Assembly (NCBI GenBank): GCA_964561785.1
Contig: CAZLRF010000003.1
Location: 76,402-140,401, forward strand
Direction of reading: 5' to 3'
DNA: 64,000 nt
Source of the DNA: DATBSL01 sp964561785
GTDB taxonomy: Bacteria; Acidobacteriota; Vicinamibacteria; Fen-336
The notes beneath the pieces were generated by a model that worked only from the letters and a program-made list of their open reading frames with translations, was not told where the DNA came from and made no database searches. This document shows, in pieces, positions 26,483-35,851 of this stretch. Position numbers and translations under genes: made by a program. The first letter of the stretch is position 1. Every line of letters begins with the position of its first letter.

Positions 26483-27745
26483 GTGACCGCGAACCGCAGG
26501 GTCGTCGTCACGGGGGTCGGGCTCGTGTCCCCCCTGGGCATCGGCACCGAGGAGACCTGGAAGGCGCTCCTCGCCGGCCGCTCCGGGGCGGGCCCGATCA
26601 CCCAGTTCGACGCGTCGCACCACAGCACCCGCTTCGCCTGCGAGGTGAAGGGGTTCGACCCGCTCCGCTTCTTCGAGAAGAAGGAGGTCAAGAAGGTCGA
26701 CCGCTTCATCCAGTTCGCGATCGCGGCCGCCGAGTTCGCGCTCGCGGACGCGTCGTTCGAGGTCGAGGGGAAGGACGCGACGCGGGTGGGCGTCTTCGTG
26801 GGCAGCGGGATCGGGGGCTTCGCCACGATCGAGCGCGAGCACGCCGCGCTGCTCGAGGGCGGCCCCCGCAGGATCAGCCCGTTCTTCATCCCCGCCGCGA
26901 TCATCAACCTCGCCGCGGGCTGGGTCTCGATCCGCACCGGGGCCAAGGGCCCGAACTCGGCCACCGCCACCGCGTGCACGAGCGGGGCGCACGCGGTGGG
27001 CGAGTCGTACCGGCTCATCCAGCACGGCGACACCGACGCCATGATCTGCGGCGGCTCGGAGGCCGCGATCACGCCCCTCGGCGTCGGCGGCTTCTGCGCG
27101 ATGCGGGCCCTCAGCACCCGCAACGACGCTCCGGAGAAGGCCTCCCGGCCGTTCGACCGCGACCGCGACGGCTTCGTGATCGGCGAGGGCGCGGGCATCC
27201 TGCTCCTCGAGGAGCTCGAGCACGCGCGCCGGCGGGGGGCCCGCATCTACTGCGAGCTCGTCGGCTACGGGATGTCCGCCGACGCCTACCACATCTCGGC
27301 CCCGTCCGAGGACGGAGACGGCGCGATCCGGGTGATGCGGGCGACCTTAGAAGACGCGGGCGTCGCCCCCGACGTGGTCGACTACGTGAACGTCCACGGG
27401 ACGTCGACGCCCCGCGGGGACGCGGTGGAGACGCTCGCCACCAAGGCCGTCTTCGGCGAGCACGCGCGCCGCCTCGCCCTGTCCTCGACCAAGTCGATGA
27501 CCGGGCACCTGCTCGGCGCGGCGGGCGGCCTCGAGGCCGGCATCACCGCTCTCGCCATCCGCGACCAGGTGCTCCCGCCGACCATCAACCACGACAACCC
27601 CGACCCCGAGTGCGACCTCGACTGCGTGCCGAACGCGGCCCGCAAGGCCGACGTGCGCTACGCGATCAGCAACTCGTTCGGGTTCGGCGGCACGAACGCA
27701 GCGCTCCTCTTCAAGCGCTACGAGGCCGGGAAGGAAACGCCATGA
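26483..27745 (+). CDS. fabF: 3-oxoacyl-ACP synthase II FabF
   Basis: A 420-residue condensing enzyme. ATACTSGAH carries the catalytic Cys165, and the two His residues lie in NVHGTSTPRGD and KSMTGHLLGAAG. NSFGFGGTNAA is the usual C-terminal Gly-rich loop. The start is GTG 26483. The stop overlaps the etfB ATG (ATGA), so electron-transfer genes are coupled to the fatty-acid operon. A TTA leucine codon at 27347 is rare in this GC context. Confidence 0.94.
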   Translation: MTANRRVVVTGVGLVSPLGIGTEETWKALLAGRSGAGPITQFDASHHSTRFACEVKGFDPLRFFEKKEVKKVDRFIQFAIAAAEFALADASFEVEGKDATRVGVFVGSGIGGFATIEREHAALLEGGPRRISPFFIPAAIINLAAGWVSIRTGAKGPNSATATACTSGAHAVGESYRLIQHGDTDAMICGGSEAAITPLGVGGFCAMRALSTRNDAPEKASRPFDRDRDGFVIGEGAGILLLEELEHARRRGARIYCELVGYGMSADAYHISAPSEDGDGAIRVMRATLEDAGVAPDVVDYVNVHGTSTPRGDAVETLATKAVFGEHARRLALSSTKSMTGHLLGAAGGLEAGITALAIRDQVLPPTINHDNPDPECDLDCVPNAARKADVRYAISNSFGFGGTNAALLFKRYEAGKETP

Positions 27746-28524
27746 AGATCGTCGTCTGCGTCAAGCAGGTGCCGGACACCGAGACGCGGGTCAGGATCGC
27801 CGCGTCCGGCAACGCCGTCTCCGAGGCCGACGTCTCGAGCTGGGTCGTGTCGCCGTACGACGAGTTCGCGACCGAGGAGGCGCTGCGGATCAAGGAGGCG
27901 AAGGGGGGCGAGGTGGTGGCGGTGACGGCCGGCCCCGAGCGGGCGCAGGCCGCTCTGCGCACCGCCCTCGCCATGGGCGCCGACCGCGCGGTCCACATCG
28001 AGGACGCGGCCCTCGACGGGACGGACGCCCTCGGCACCGCCCGCGCCCTGGCCGCCGCCATCCGCACCCTCGCCCCGTTCGACCTCGTGCTCTGTGGCCA
28101 GCAGGGCGTGGGCGGCGACAACAGCCAGGTGCCGGGCATGCTCGCGGAGCTGCTCGACCTGCCGCAGGTCACGGTGGCGGTGAAGGTCGCGGTCGGGGAC
28201 GGCGAGGCGACCGTCGAGCGCGAGATCGAGGGCGGGCGCGAGACCTGGCAGACGTCCCTGCCCGCGGTGGTCTCGGCCCAGAAGGGCCTCAACGAGCCGC
28301 GCTACGCGAGCCTCAAGGGCATCATGGCCGCCAAGAAGAAGCCGATCCAGACGCTCGACCTCGCTGCCCTCGGCCTCGACGCCGCGTCCGTCGTCCCGAA
28401 GGTCACGGTCTCGTCGATGGAGCTGCCGCCGGCGCGGCCGGCGGTGCGCATGATCGAAGGCGACGCCGGGACGCAGGCGAAGGAGCTCATCCGCCTCCTC
28501 CACGAGGAAGCGAAGGTCATCTAG
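27742..28524 (+). CDS. etfB: Electron transfer flavoprotein, beta subunit
   Basis: A 260-residue EtfB. MKIVVCVKQVPDTETRVRI is the family N-terminus. VLCGQQGVGGDNSQVPGMLA is the AMP/FAD-binding signature, and LPAVVSAQKGLNEPRYASLK is the EtfB recognition loop region. KKKPIQTLDL follows. EtfA follows after 14 nt. EtfAB takes electrons from acyl-CoA dehydrogenases and passes them on to EtfD or ETF-QO. No acyl-CoA dehydrogenase is in the window. Confidence 0.94.
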   Translation: MKIVVCVKQVPDTETRVRIAASGNAVSEADVSSWVVSPYDEFATEEALRIKEAKGGEVVAVTAGPERAQAALRTALAMGADRAVHIEDAALDGTDALGTARALAAAIRTLAPFDLVLCGQQGVGGDNSQVPGMLAELLDLPQVTVAVKVAVGDGEATVEREIEGGRETWQTSLPAVVSAQKGLNEPRYASLKGIMAAKKKPIQTLDLAALGLDAASVVPKVTVSSMELPPARPAVRMIEGDAGTQAKELIRLLHEEAKVI

Positions 28525-28538
28525 GGAGGCCCGCGACC

Positions 28539-29519
28539 ATGCCCGTCATCCTCACGTTCGCCGAAGCCCTGGACGGAAAGCTGCGGCGCGCCTCGCTCGA
28601 GACGCTCTCCGAGGCACGGCGCCTCGCCGGGGCCCTCGGCGCCACCGTGTCCGCGGTCGTGATCGGCCCCGGCACCGAGGCCCTCGCGGGCGAGCTCGCC
28701 TCCTACGGCGCCGACGAGGTGCGCGTCTTCGACGACGCGGCCTACGGCAGCTACGCCACCGAGCCCTTCGCCCGCGCTCTCGCCCAGGCCGTCGCCGACA
28801 CGAGGGCCGCGGCCGTCCTCGTGCCCTTCACCGCCATGGGCAAGGACCTCGCCCCGCGCGTCGCCGCCCGCTGCGACGCGGGCCTCGCCTCCGACTGCGT
28901 CGCCCTCGAGGCGAAGGGCGGCCGGCTGGCCGCCCGCCGGCCGATGTACTCCGGAAAAGCCTACGCCACCGTCGAGTGGGCGGGAGAGCCCCAGATGGCG
29001 ACGCTGCGACCCAACGTCTTCCCGCTGGGAACGCCCGATCCCTCGCGCCGGGCCGCCGTCGTGAGGTCGGCCGCCGACACGGCGTCCCGCGCCCGGGTGA
29101 GCGCGGTCGCGGCCACCGCCCGGGGCAAGGTCCAGCTGACCGAGGCCCGGGTGATCGTCTCCGGCGGTCGCGGCCTCAAGGGGCCGGAGAACTTCCACCT
29201 CGTGGAGAGCCTGGCCGACGCGATGCAGGCCGCGGTCGGCGCCTCCCGAGCGGTGGTCGACGCGGGCTGGGTCGAACACCAGATGCAGGTGGGCCAGACC
29301 GGCAAGACGGTCTCCCCGACGCTCTACGTGGCGTGCGGGATCAGCGGGGCGATCCAGCACCTCGCCGGCATGTCGTCCTCGAAGTGCATCGTGGCCATCA
29401 ACAAGGACCCCGACGCGCCGATCTTCAAGGTCGCCGACTACGGGATCCTGGGCGACGTGTTCGAGGTGCTCCCGAAGCTGACCGAGGCCGCGAAGGAGCA
29501 CTTCGCCTCGCGGGGCTGA
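28539..29519 (+). CDS. etfA: Electron transfer flavoprotein, alpha subunit
   Basis: A 326-residue EtfA. The C-terminal FAD domain has SGGRGLKGPENFHLVESLAD, GASRAVVDAGWVEHQMQVGQ, TGKTVSPTLYVACGISGAIQ and NKDPDAPIFKVADYGILGD, all classical EtfA motifs. The N-terminal domain is the nucleotide-binding fold shared with EtfB. It is paired with etfB and followed by the EtfD-like gene, giving a full route to the quinone pool. Confidence 0.95.
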   Translation: MPVILTFAEALDGKLRRASLETLSEARRLAGALGATVSAVVIGPGTEALAGELASYGADEVRVFDDAAYGSYATEPFARALAQAVADTRAAAVLVPFTAMGKDLAPRVAARCDAGLASDCVALEAKGGRLAARRPMYSGKAYATVEWAGEPQMATLRPNVFPLGTPDPSRRAAVVRSAADTASRARVSAVAATARGKVQLTEARVIVSGGRGLKGPENFHLVESLADAMQAAVGASRAVVDAGWVEHQMQVGQTGKTVSPTLYVACGISGAIQHLAGMSSSKCIVAINKDPDAPIFKVADYGILGDVFEVLPKLTEAAKEHFASRG

Positions 29520-29542
29520 GCTCCGGGCGGTCCCCGGCGCCC

Positions 29543-29551
29543 TGATACACT
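29543..29551 (+). promoter_or_regulatory. Extended -10 promoter of the etfD-like gene
   Basis: TGaTACACT (TG at 29543-29544, TACACT at 29546-29551). No clear -35. A GGAGG at 29562 precedes the ATG at 29577, so a short leader with a ribosome-binding site is expected. Confidence 0.55.
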
Positions 29552-29576
29552 GGGCTGCGCCGGAGGTGGCGTCCCG

Positions 29577-31730
29577 ATGATCCTGCCCGTCCTGCAATCC
29601 CTCCTCACCCTCGCCCTCCTCCTCGCCGCGTTCGGCTTCATGGCGGCTCGCCTGTGGCGCATCGGCGTCCTCGTCAACACCGGCACGCGCGGGGACGAGG
29701 ACCTCGCCGAGCGGCCGATGGAGAGGGCCCGGACGATGCTGGCCTACACGCTCGGCCAGAAGAAGCTCAAGGAGGACGCGGCGGCGGGGCTAATCCACGG
29801 GGTCTTCCTCTACGGGTTCCTCGTCCTCGGGCTCGGCCACCTCGAGGTGGTCCTGGAGGGGCTCACGTCGTTCCTCCGGGCCTTCGGGGGCCGGGCCTTC
29901 CTCTACGAGCAGGTGCTGCCGTCCGGGCTCGACGCCGCCTACCACCTCAGCCAGGACGTGCTGGCGGCCGCCGTGCTCGCGGCCGGCCTGATCGCGCTCG
30001 TGCGCCGGTGGACCGGCCGCCCGGCCCGGCTTCTCCCGCGGTCGAAGGACGGCGAGCGGATCCTGTGGTTCATCGTCGCCCTCTACTCGACCTTCTTCGT
30101 CCTCGGGGGAGCCACCGTCCTCCTGAAGCTGCGCGCGGCGGGCGATCCCGGGCCCCTCCCGTACCAGCCGATGAGCTCACTCCTCGCCCGCGCCCTGGCG
30201 CCCCTCTCGGACTCGGGCGCCGAGGCGGCGCGCTCGTTCGGGTGGTGGTCGCACCTGCTCGTCTTCCTCGGCTTCGCCGCCTACCTGCCCACGACGAAGC
30301 ACATGCACCTGGTGTTCGCGTGGCCGAACGTCTACTTCTTCCGCCGGGAGCGCTACGGGCTCCCGCCGCGGATCGACTTCGAGGCGACCGAGAAGTTCGG
30401 GATCGAAAGGGTGCAGGAGCTGCCCTGGAAGAGCCTCCTCGACGCGTACGCCTGCACCGAGTGCGGGCGGTGCAACGCCGTCTGCCCGGCCCACGCCACC
30501 GGCAAGCCGCTCCAGCCGATGAAGGTGCTCCACGACCTGAAGGTCAACCTCCGGGATCGCAACGGCGCCGACATCCTGCGCTTCCGCGATCCCCGGGGCC
30601 GGCCGCGGCCGGAGAAGGCCGAGGAGGAGGCCGCCTTCGAGCCCCGGACCCCTCTCGTGTCGAAGGCCGCGATCGACCGCCGGGAGCCGGGCGCCGTGCG
30701 CGCCGACGGCGCGTACCTGCAGGTGGACGGCCAGGTCCACGTCGACGAGCTGTGGGCCTGCACGACGTGCGCGGCCTGCGTCGAGGCGTGCCCGGTGCTC
30801 ATCGACTCGGTGCCGGGGACCCTGATCGGGCTGCGCCAGGGCCTCGTGATGATGGAGTCCGACTTTCCGCAGGAGGCGACGGCGGCCTTCAAGGGGATGG
30901 AGGTGCAGGGAAACCCCTGGGGCGTCGGCCAGGACCGCCGGATGGAGTGGGCGGAGGGGCTCGACGTGCCGGTGATGGCGGGCCTCGGTGACCGCGAGGT
31001 GGAGTACCTGCTGTGGGTGGGCTGCGCGGGCTCGACCGATCCCCGGGCCCGAAAGACCAACCGGGCGCTCGTGCGGGTCCTGAAGGCCGCGGGGGTCGAC
31101 TTCGCGACGCTGGGCCCCGAGGAGAAGTGCACGGGCGACCCCGCCCGGCGGATGGGCAACGAGTACCTCTTCGCCCAGCTCGCCCAGGAGAACATCGAGA
31201 CGTTCGCGAAGTACCGCTTCCGGAAGATCCTCGTCACCTGCCCCCACTGCCTCAACAGCCTGGGCCGGGACTACCGCGAGCTCGGGACGAGCTACACCGT
31301 CGTCCACCACTCGCAGCTCCTCGCCGAGCTGATGGAGGCGGGGAAGGTGCCCCTCGACGCGGCGAAGGGCCTCGAGGGAGCCGTGACCTTCCACGACCCC
31401 TGCTACCTCGGCCGCTACGGCCGCACGGTCGAGCCGCCCCGCGAGGTCCTGCGGCGGCTCGGGGCGACGACGGTCGAGATGGAGAGAAGCGGCGCGAAGG
31501 GCTTCTGCTGCGGCGCGGGGGGCGGCCGCATCTTCCTGGAGGAGACGATCGGCACGCGCGTGAACGTCGCGCGTACGGAGCAGGCCCTCGCCACCGGGGC
31601 GAAGACCGTGGCCGTCGGGTGCCCGTTCTGCATGACCATGATCACGGACGGCACCAAGGCGAAGAACGTCGAGGGCACGGTCGCGGTCAAGGACCTCGCG
31701 GAGCTGGTGGCCGAGCGGCTGCACGGCTGA
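29577..31730 (+). CDS. etfD: Membrane Fe-S oxidoreductase, EtfD-type (ETF:quinone)
   Basis: A 717-residue protein with three layers. The N-terminal part has several membrane helices (about residues 1-230), with conserved His residues of a b-type haem-like domain. Then come two 4Fe-4S motifs, CTECGRCNAVCP near residue 292 and CTTCAACVEACP near 395. The C-terminal half carries two CCG domains (DPCYLGRYGR and GFCCGAGGG) as in heterodisulfide reductase subunit B/D. Directly after etfBA this points to EtfD, which reduces menaquinone with electrons from ETF. Biochemistry for this family is known from mycobacteria; here it is inferred from domains and context. Confidence 0.88.
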   Translation: MILPVLQSLLTLALLLAAFGFMAARLWRIGVLVNTGTRGDEDLAERPMERARTMLAYTLGQKKLKEDAAAGLIHGVFLYGFLVLGLGHLEVVLEGLTSFLRAFGGRAFLYEQVLPSGLDAAYHLSQDVLAAAVLAAGLIALVRRWTGRPARLLPRSKDGERILWFIVALYSTFFVLGGATVLLKLRAAGDPGPLPYQPMSSLLARALAPLSDSGAEAARSFGWWSHLLVFLGFAAYLPTTKHMHLVFAWPNVYFFRRERYGLPPRIDFEATEKFGIERVQELPWKSLLDAYACTECGRCNAVCPAHATGKPLQPMKVLHDLKVNLRDRNGADILRFRDPRGRPRPEKAEEEAAFEPRTPLVSKAAIDRREPGAVRADGAYLQVDGQVHVDELWACTTCAACVEACPVLIDSVPGTLIGLRQGLVMMESDFPQEATAAFKGMEVQGNPWGVGQDRRMEWAEGLDVPVMAGLGDREVEYLLWVGCAGSTDPRARKTNRALVRVLKAAGVDFATLGPEEKCTGDPARRMGNEYLFAQLAQENIETFAKYRFRKILVTCPHCLNSLGRDYRELGTSYTVVHHSQLLAELMEAGKVPLDAAKGLEGAVTFHDPCYLGRYGRTVEPPREVLRRLGATTVEMERSGAKGFCCGAGGGRIFLEETIGTRVNVARTEQALATGAKTVAVGCPFCMTMITDGTKAKNVEGTVAVKDLAELVAERLHG

Positions 31731-31743
31731 GGGCCCACGGACC

Positions 31744-32775
31744 ATGACTCGAGTCGGCGTGTGCCTCGAGGCGGTGTTCGCGGAGCACGATCCCGGGGCG
31801 GGTCACCCCGAGCGGCCCGAGCGGCTCGAGGCCGTGCGGCACGGCCTGCGGGAGGCGGGCCTCGCGGACGCGCTCGTCCCGCTCGACGCTCGCCCGGCGT
31901 CACGCGAGGAGCTCCTCCGGGTCCACGACGCCTCGCACCTCGACCGCCTGGCCGCGGCCGCCGGCCGGCATCTGCGCCTCGACCCCGACACCGCGGCGGG
32001 CCCGCGCTCGTACGCGGTGGCCCTCGCCGCCGCGGGGGCGGTCGTAGACGCGGTCGAGCGGGTTCTCGACGGCTCGCTCGACCGCGCGTTCTGCGCCGTG
32101 CGCCCCCCCGGACACCACGCCACCCGCGATCGCGCCATGGGGTTCTGTCTGCTCAACAACGTGGCGGTGGGGGCGGCGGCGGCGCTGGCCCGGGGCCTCG
32201 ACCGCGTGGCGATCGTCGACATCGACGTCCACCACGGCAACGGGACCCAGGGCGCCTTCTGGACCGACCCCCGGGTCCTGTTCGTCTCGTCCCACCAGTT
32301 CCCCTACTACCCGGGAACCGGCGCCCTCGACGAGGTGGGGGAGGGGGCCGGGCGGGGCTTCACGGTCAACCTGCCGATGCCGGCGGGTTTCGGGGACGCC
32401 GAGTACGCCCGGTCCTACCGCGAGATCGTGGAGCCGATCGGCCGGGCGTTCGACCCGCAGCTCGTCCTCGTGTCCGCCGGGTTCGACGCGCACCGGGACG
32501 ACCCGCTCGGCGGGATGCGGCTCACCGCGGCCGGGTTCGGGGCCTTGATGGACGCCTGCCTCGCGATCGCGTCGGGAGCGGCCCGGGGCCGGCTGGTGGC
32601 CGTCCTCGAAGGGGGCTACCACCCGGAGGGGATCGCCGAGGCGACGGCGGCGGTGGTGGGCCGGATGCTCGATCGGCCCGCGGCTGCGGTCGAGGCAGAG
32701 GCCGGTCCCGCCTTCGAGAGGACGCTCGACGCCTACCGCCGGCAGCACCGCCCGCGCTGGAAGGCGCTGGCCTGA
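31744..32775 (+). CDS. Histone-deacetylase-like (AcuC/HDAC) zinc hydrolase
   Basis: A 343-residue member of the arginase/deacetylase superfamily. GAGHPERPERLEAVR is the N-terminal signature. VRPPGHHATRDRAMGFCLLN holds the active-site His pair, and DIDVHHGNGTQGAFW supplies the zinc ligands with a later Asp (FDAHRDDPLGG). In bacteria such enzymes deacetylate acetoin-utilisation targets, polyamines or acyl-lysine proteins. The true substrate cannot be told from sequence. It follows etfD by 13 nt, in the same operon. Confidence 0.88.
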   Translation: MTRVGVCLEAVFAEHDPGAGHPERPERLEAVRHGLREAGLADALVPLDARPASREELLRVHDASHLDRLAAAAGRHLRLDPDTAAGPRSYAVALAAAGAVVDAVERVLDGSLDRAFCAVRPPGHHATRDRAMGFCLLNNVAVGAAAALARGLDRVAIVDIDVHHGNGTQGAFWTDPRVLFVSSHQFPYYPGTGALDEVGEGAGRGFTVNLPMPAGFGDAEYARSYREIVEPIGRAFDPQLVLVSAGFDAHRDDPLGGMRLTAAGFGALMDACLAIASGAARGRLVAVLEGGYHPEGIAEATAAVVGRMLDRPAAAVEAEAGPAFERTLDAYRRQHRPRWKALA

Positions 32776-32803
32776 GCGCACGCGCCCCGTGGCCGGGCCG
32801 GGG

Positions 32804-32812
32804 TGGTAAACT
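32804..32812 (+). promoter_or_regulatory. Extended -10 promoter of leuS
   Basis: TGgTAAACT (TG at 32804-32805, TAAACT at 32807-32812) with no clear -35. It precedes leuS by 36 nt. Confidence 0.5.
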
Positions 32813-32847
32813 ACGCTGCTTTCACGCTTTCCCGCGCCAACGACCTC

Positions 32848-35325
32848 ATGAGCGACTACGACTTCCACGACATCGAGACGCGCTGGCAGAAGAGGTGGGC
32901 GGACGAGGGGGCCTTCGAGGTCACGGAGGACCCGAAGCGTCCCAAGTTCTACTGCCTCGAGATGCTGCCGTACCCCTCGGGCGACATCCACGTCGGCCAC
33001 GTCCGCAACTACTGCATCACCGACGTGATCTCGCGCTGCAAGACGATGCGGGGCTTCAACGTCATGCACCCGATCGGCTGGGACGCGCTGGGCCTGCCCG
33101 CCGAGAACGCGGCGATCAAGCGGGGGATCCACCCCGAGAAGTGGACCCGCGAGAACATCGCGGGGATGAAGCGCCAGCTCCAGCGGCTCGGCTTCAGCTA
33201 CCCCTGGAGCCGGGAAATCGCGACCTGCGACCCCGAGTACTACCGCTGGAACCAGTGGTTCTTCCTGCGGATGCTCGAGCGGGGGATCGCCTACCGCCAG
33301 AAGGCCCCGGTCAACTGGTGTCCCTCCTGCCGCACCGTGCTCGCCAACGAGCAGGCCGAGGGCGGGATCTGCTGGCGCTGCAAGAGCCAGGTCGAGCCGC
33401 GGGACATGGAGCAGTGGTTCCTCAGGATCACCGCCTACCAGGACGAGCTGCTCGACGACATGGACCAGCTGCCGGCGTGGCCGGAGCGGGTGCTCGTCCA
33501 GCAGAGGAACTGGGTCGGGAAGTCCCCGGGCGCCGAGATCGACTTCCCGGTCGAGGGCTTCGCCCCCATCCGGGTGTTCACCACCCGGGTCGACACGATC
33601 TGCGGCGCGACGTTCATGGTCCTCGCCCCCGAGCACCCGATGATCGACTCCCTGCTCGAGGGCCTCCCCGACGCGGCCGAGAAGAAGGCGGCGATCGCAC
33701 GGTTGCGGGCCCAGGACCGCCGGGCCCGCCTCGAGGGCCGGGTGGAGAAGGAGGGCGTCTTCACCGGCCGCTGGGCCACGAACCCCTTCACCGACGAGAG
33801 GATCCCGATCTGGGCGGGGAACTTCGTCCTGATGGGCTACGGCACCGGCGCCATCATGTCGGTGCCCGCCCACGACGAGCGCGACTTCGAGTTCGCCCGC
33901 AAGTACGGGATCGAGGTGCGCCCGGTCATCCAGCCCGAGGGCGAGCGGCTCGACGGGGCGACGATGCCCGCGGCGTACGCCGGCCCCGGCCGCGTCGTGA
34001 ACTCCGGCCGCTTCGACGGCTTCCCTGCGGAGGAGGCGATCGCGAAGATGGCCGCGTGGGCCGAGGAGAAGGGCATCGGCAAGGCCACGATCACGTACCG
34101 CCTCAAGGACTGGCTCATCAGCCGCCAGCGCTACTGGGGCACGCCGATCCCCGTCGTGTACTGCGAGCGGGACGGCGTCCAGCCGGTGCCGGACGAGCAG
34201 CTGCCGGTCGTCCTCCCCCCCGACGCCCCGTTCACCGGAGAGGGGGGCAACCCGCTCGAGAAGGTGGCGCCGTTCGTGGCCGCCACCTGCCCGAGGTGCG
34301 GCGGGAAGGCCCGGCGCGAGACGGACACGATGGACACGTTCGTCGACTCGTCCTGGTACTTCTACCGGTACATCTCCCCGCGCAAGGCGGACGGGCCGTT
34401 CGACCCCGCCGCGGTCCGGTACTGGTTCCCGATCGACCTCTACGTGGGCGGGATCGAGCACGCCATTCTCCACCTCGTCTACGCCCGCTTCTGGACGAAG
34501 GTCATGCGCGACCTCGGCCTCGTCGCGCTCGACGAGCCGGTCACGCGCCTGTTCCCGCAGGGGATGGTCCACCGGGACGGCGAGGTGATGTCGAAGTCGA
34601 AGGGCAACACGATCGCCCCCGACGACGTGATCGCCCGCTACGGGGCGGACACGCTGCGCCTGTACATCCTCTTCGCGGCCCCGCCCGAGCTCGCCATGGA
34701 GTGGAGCGAGAGCGGCATCGAGGGGCCCCACCGGTTTCTCCAGCGCGTGTGGAGGCTCGTCGACCGCCACGCGGAGGCGCTCGCGGCCGAGCCGCGCGGG
34801 CCGCTCGGGGCCGAGCTGCCCCCCGCGGCGAGGGACCTCCGGCGAAAGACGCACCAGACGATCGACAAGGTCACCCGCGACGTCGAGGAGCGGATCCAGC
34901 TCAACACCGCGGTCGCCGCCCTCATGGAGCTCGTGAACGAGATCTACCGCGTGGAGGCCGACGTCCAGGCCGGCCCCTCCCGCCACGTCCTGCGCGAGGC
35001 CCTCGAGACGCTCGTGCTCCTGCTCAACCCCTTCACCCCCCACGTGTGCGAGGAGATGTGGGCACGGCTCGGCCACGAGGGGGGCCTCGTGCGCGCGGCC
35101 TGGCCGGCGTTCGACGCGGAAGCCGCCCGCGAGGACGCGGTCGAGCTCGCGGTCCAGGTCAACGGCAAGGTCCGGGGCCGCGTGGTCGTCCCCGCGGGGG
35201 CGGGCGAGGACGTGGTGCGGGAGCGCGCGCTGGCCGAGCCGCGGGTGGCCGAGCACCTGGAGGGAAAGCAGATCGTGAAGCTCGTGGTCGTCCCCGGACG
35301 CCTCGTCAGCGTGGTGGCGAAGTGA
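32848..35325 (+). CDS. leuS: Leucyl-tRNA synthetase
   Basis: An 825-residue class I synthetase. PYPSGDIHVGH (residues 41-51) is the HIGH motif and MSKSKGN (from Met581) is KMSKS. The CP1 editing domain is present (about residues 220-420) with TTRVDTICGATF and the VPAHDERDFEFA segment. WYFYRYISP-type sequence marks the core end. MSDYDFHDIETRWQKRW is the standard N-terminus; in-frame codons upstream overlap the promoter box. The C-terminal anticodon and tail domains end VVPGRLVSVVAK. Confidence 0.95.
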   Translation: MSDYDFHDIETRWQKRWADEGAFEVTEDPKRPKFYCLEMLPYPSGDIHVGHVRNYCITDVISRCKTMRGFNVMHPIGWDALGLPAENAAIKRGIHPEKWTRENIAGMKRQLQRLGFSYPWSREIATCDPEYYRWNQWFFLRMLERGIAYRQKAPVNWCPSCRTVLANEQAEGGICWRCKSQVEPRDMEQWFLRITAYQDELLDDMDQLPAWPERVLVQQRNWVGKSPGAEIDFPVEGFAPIRVFTTRVDTICGATFMVLAPEHPMIDSLLEGLPDAAEKKAAIARLRAQDRRARLEGRVEKEGVFTGRWATNPFTDERIPIWAGNFVLMGYGTGAIMSVPAHDERDFEFARKYGIEVRPVIQPEGERLDGATMPAAYAGPGRVVNSGRFDGFPAEEAIAKMAAWAEEKGIGKATITYRLKDWLISRQRYWGTPIPVVYCERDGVQPVPDEQLPVVLPPDAPFTGEGGNPLEKVAPFVAATCPRCGGKARRETDTMDTFVDSSWYFYRYISPRKADGPFDPAAVRYWFPIDLYVGGIEHAILHLVYARFWTKVMRDLGLVALDEPVTRLFPQGMVHRDGEVMSKSKGNTIAPDDVIARYGADTLRLYILFAAPPELAMEWSESGIEGPHRFLQRVWRLVDRHAEALAAEPRGPLGAELPPAARDLRRKTHQTIDKVTRDVEERIQLNTAVAALMELVNEIYRVEADVQAGPSRHVLREALETLVLLLNPFTPHVCEEMWARLGHEGGLVRAAWPAFDAEAAREDAVELAVQVNGKVRGRVVVPAGAGEDVVRERALAEPRVAEHLEGKQIVKLVVVPGRLVSVVAK

Positions 35326-35846
35326 GGCGGCGCGCGCTGCTCGCCGGCGCCGCCTCGGCCCTCGCCGCGGGCTGCGGCTACGCCCTGCAGGGGCGGGGGA
35401 TCACCACCGACCCCTCGATCAAGAGGATCGGGGTCCCCCTGTTCAAGGACCAGTCCAACAAGCCCGGCCTCGACGCGCGGGTCACCCAGGCGGTCATGGA
35501 GGAGCTGCTCAAGCGCGGCCGCTTCACCGTGGTCCGCGAGGCGACGGGTGTCGACGCCGTCGTCGAGGGCGAGATCACGGCGTGGAGCGTGGTTCCGGTG
35601 AACTTCTCCGGCTCGACGGGAACCACCCAGGCCACCCGCTACGCGATCTCCCTCACCGCCAGCGTCGTCTATCGCAAGGTGGGCCAGAAGGACCCTCTCT
35701 GGGCCAACGACGCGTTCGTCCAGCGCGACGAGTACGACATGGACGAGAACGCGCAGAACTACTTCGACCGCGAGGAGCAGTCGGTCGAGCGGCTCTCCGC
35801 CGCGTTCGCCCGCAGCCTCGTGGCGGCGATGCTCGAGGCGTTCTAG
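35322..35846 (+). CDS. lptE: LPS-assembly lipoprotein LptE-like
   Basis: A 174-residue lipoprotein precursor. GTG 35322 overlaps the leuS stop (GTGA). MRRALLAGAASALAAGCGYA has lipobox LAAGC. The mature part (GYALQGRG, SIKRIGVPLFKDQSNKPGLD, ITAWSVVPVNFSG, AFARSLVAAML) fits the LptE/LPS-assembly lipoprotein family, the outer membrane plug of LptD. The leuS-lptE-holA order is the classical arrangement and strengthens the call. LptD is not in the window. Confidence 0.88.
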   Translation: MRRRALLAGAASALAAGCGYALQGRGITTDPSIKRIGVPLFKDQSNKPGLDARVTQAVMEELLKRGRFTVVREATGVDAVVEGEITAWSVVPVNFSGSTGTTQATRYAISLTASVVYRKVGQKDPLWANDAFVQRDEYDMDENAQNYFDREEQSVERLSAAFARSLVAAMLEAF

Positions 35847-35851
35847 CGGGG

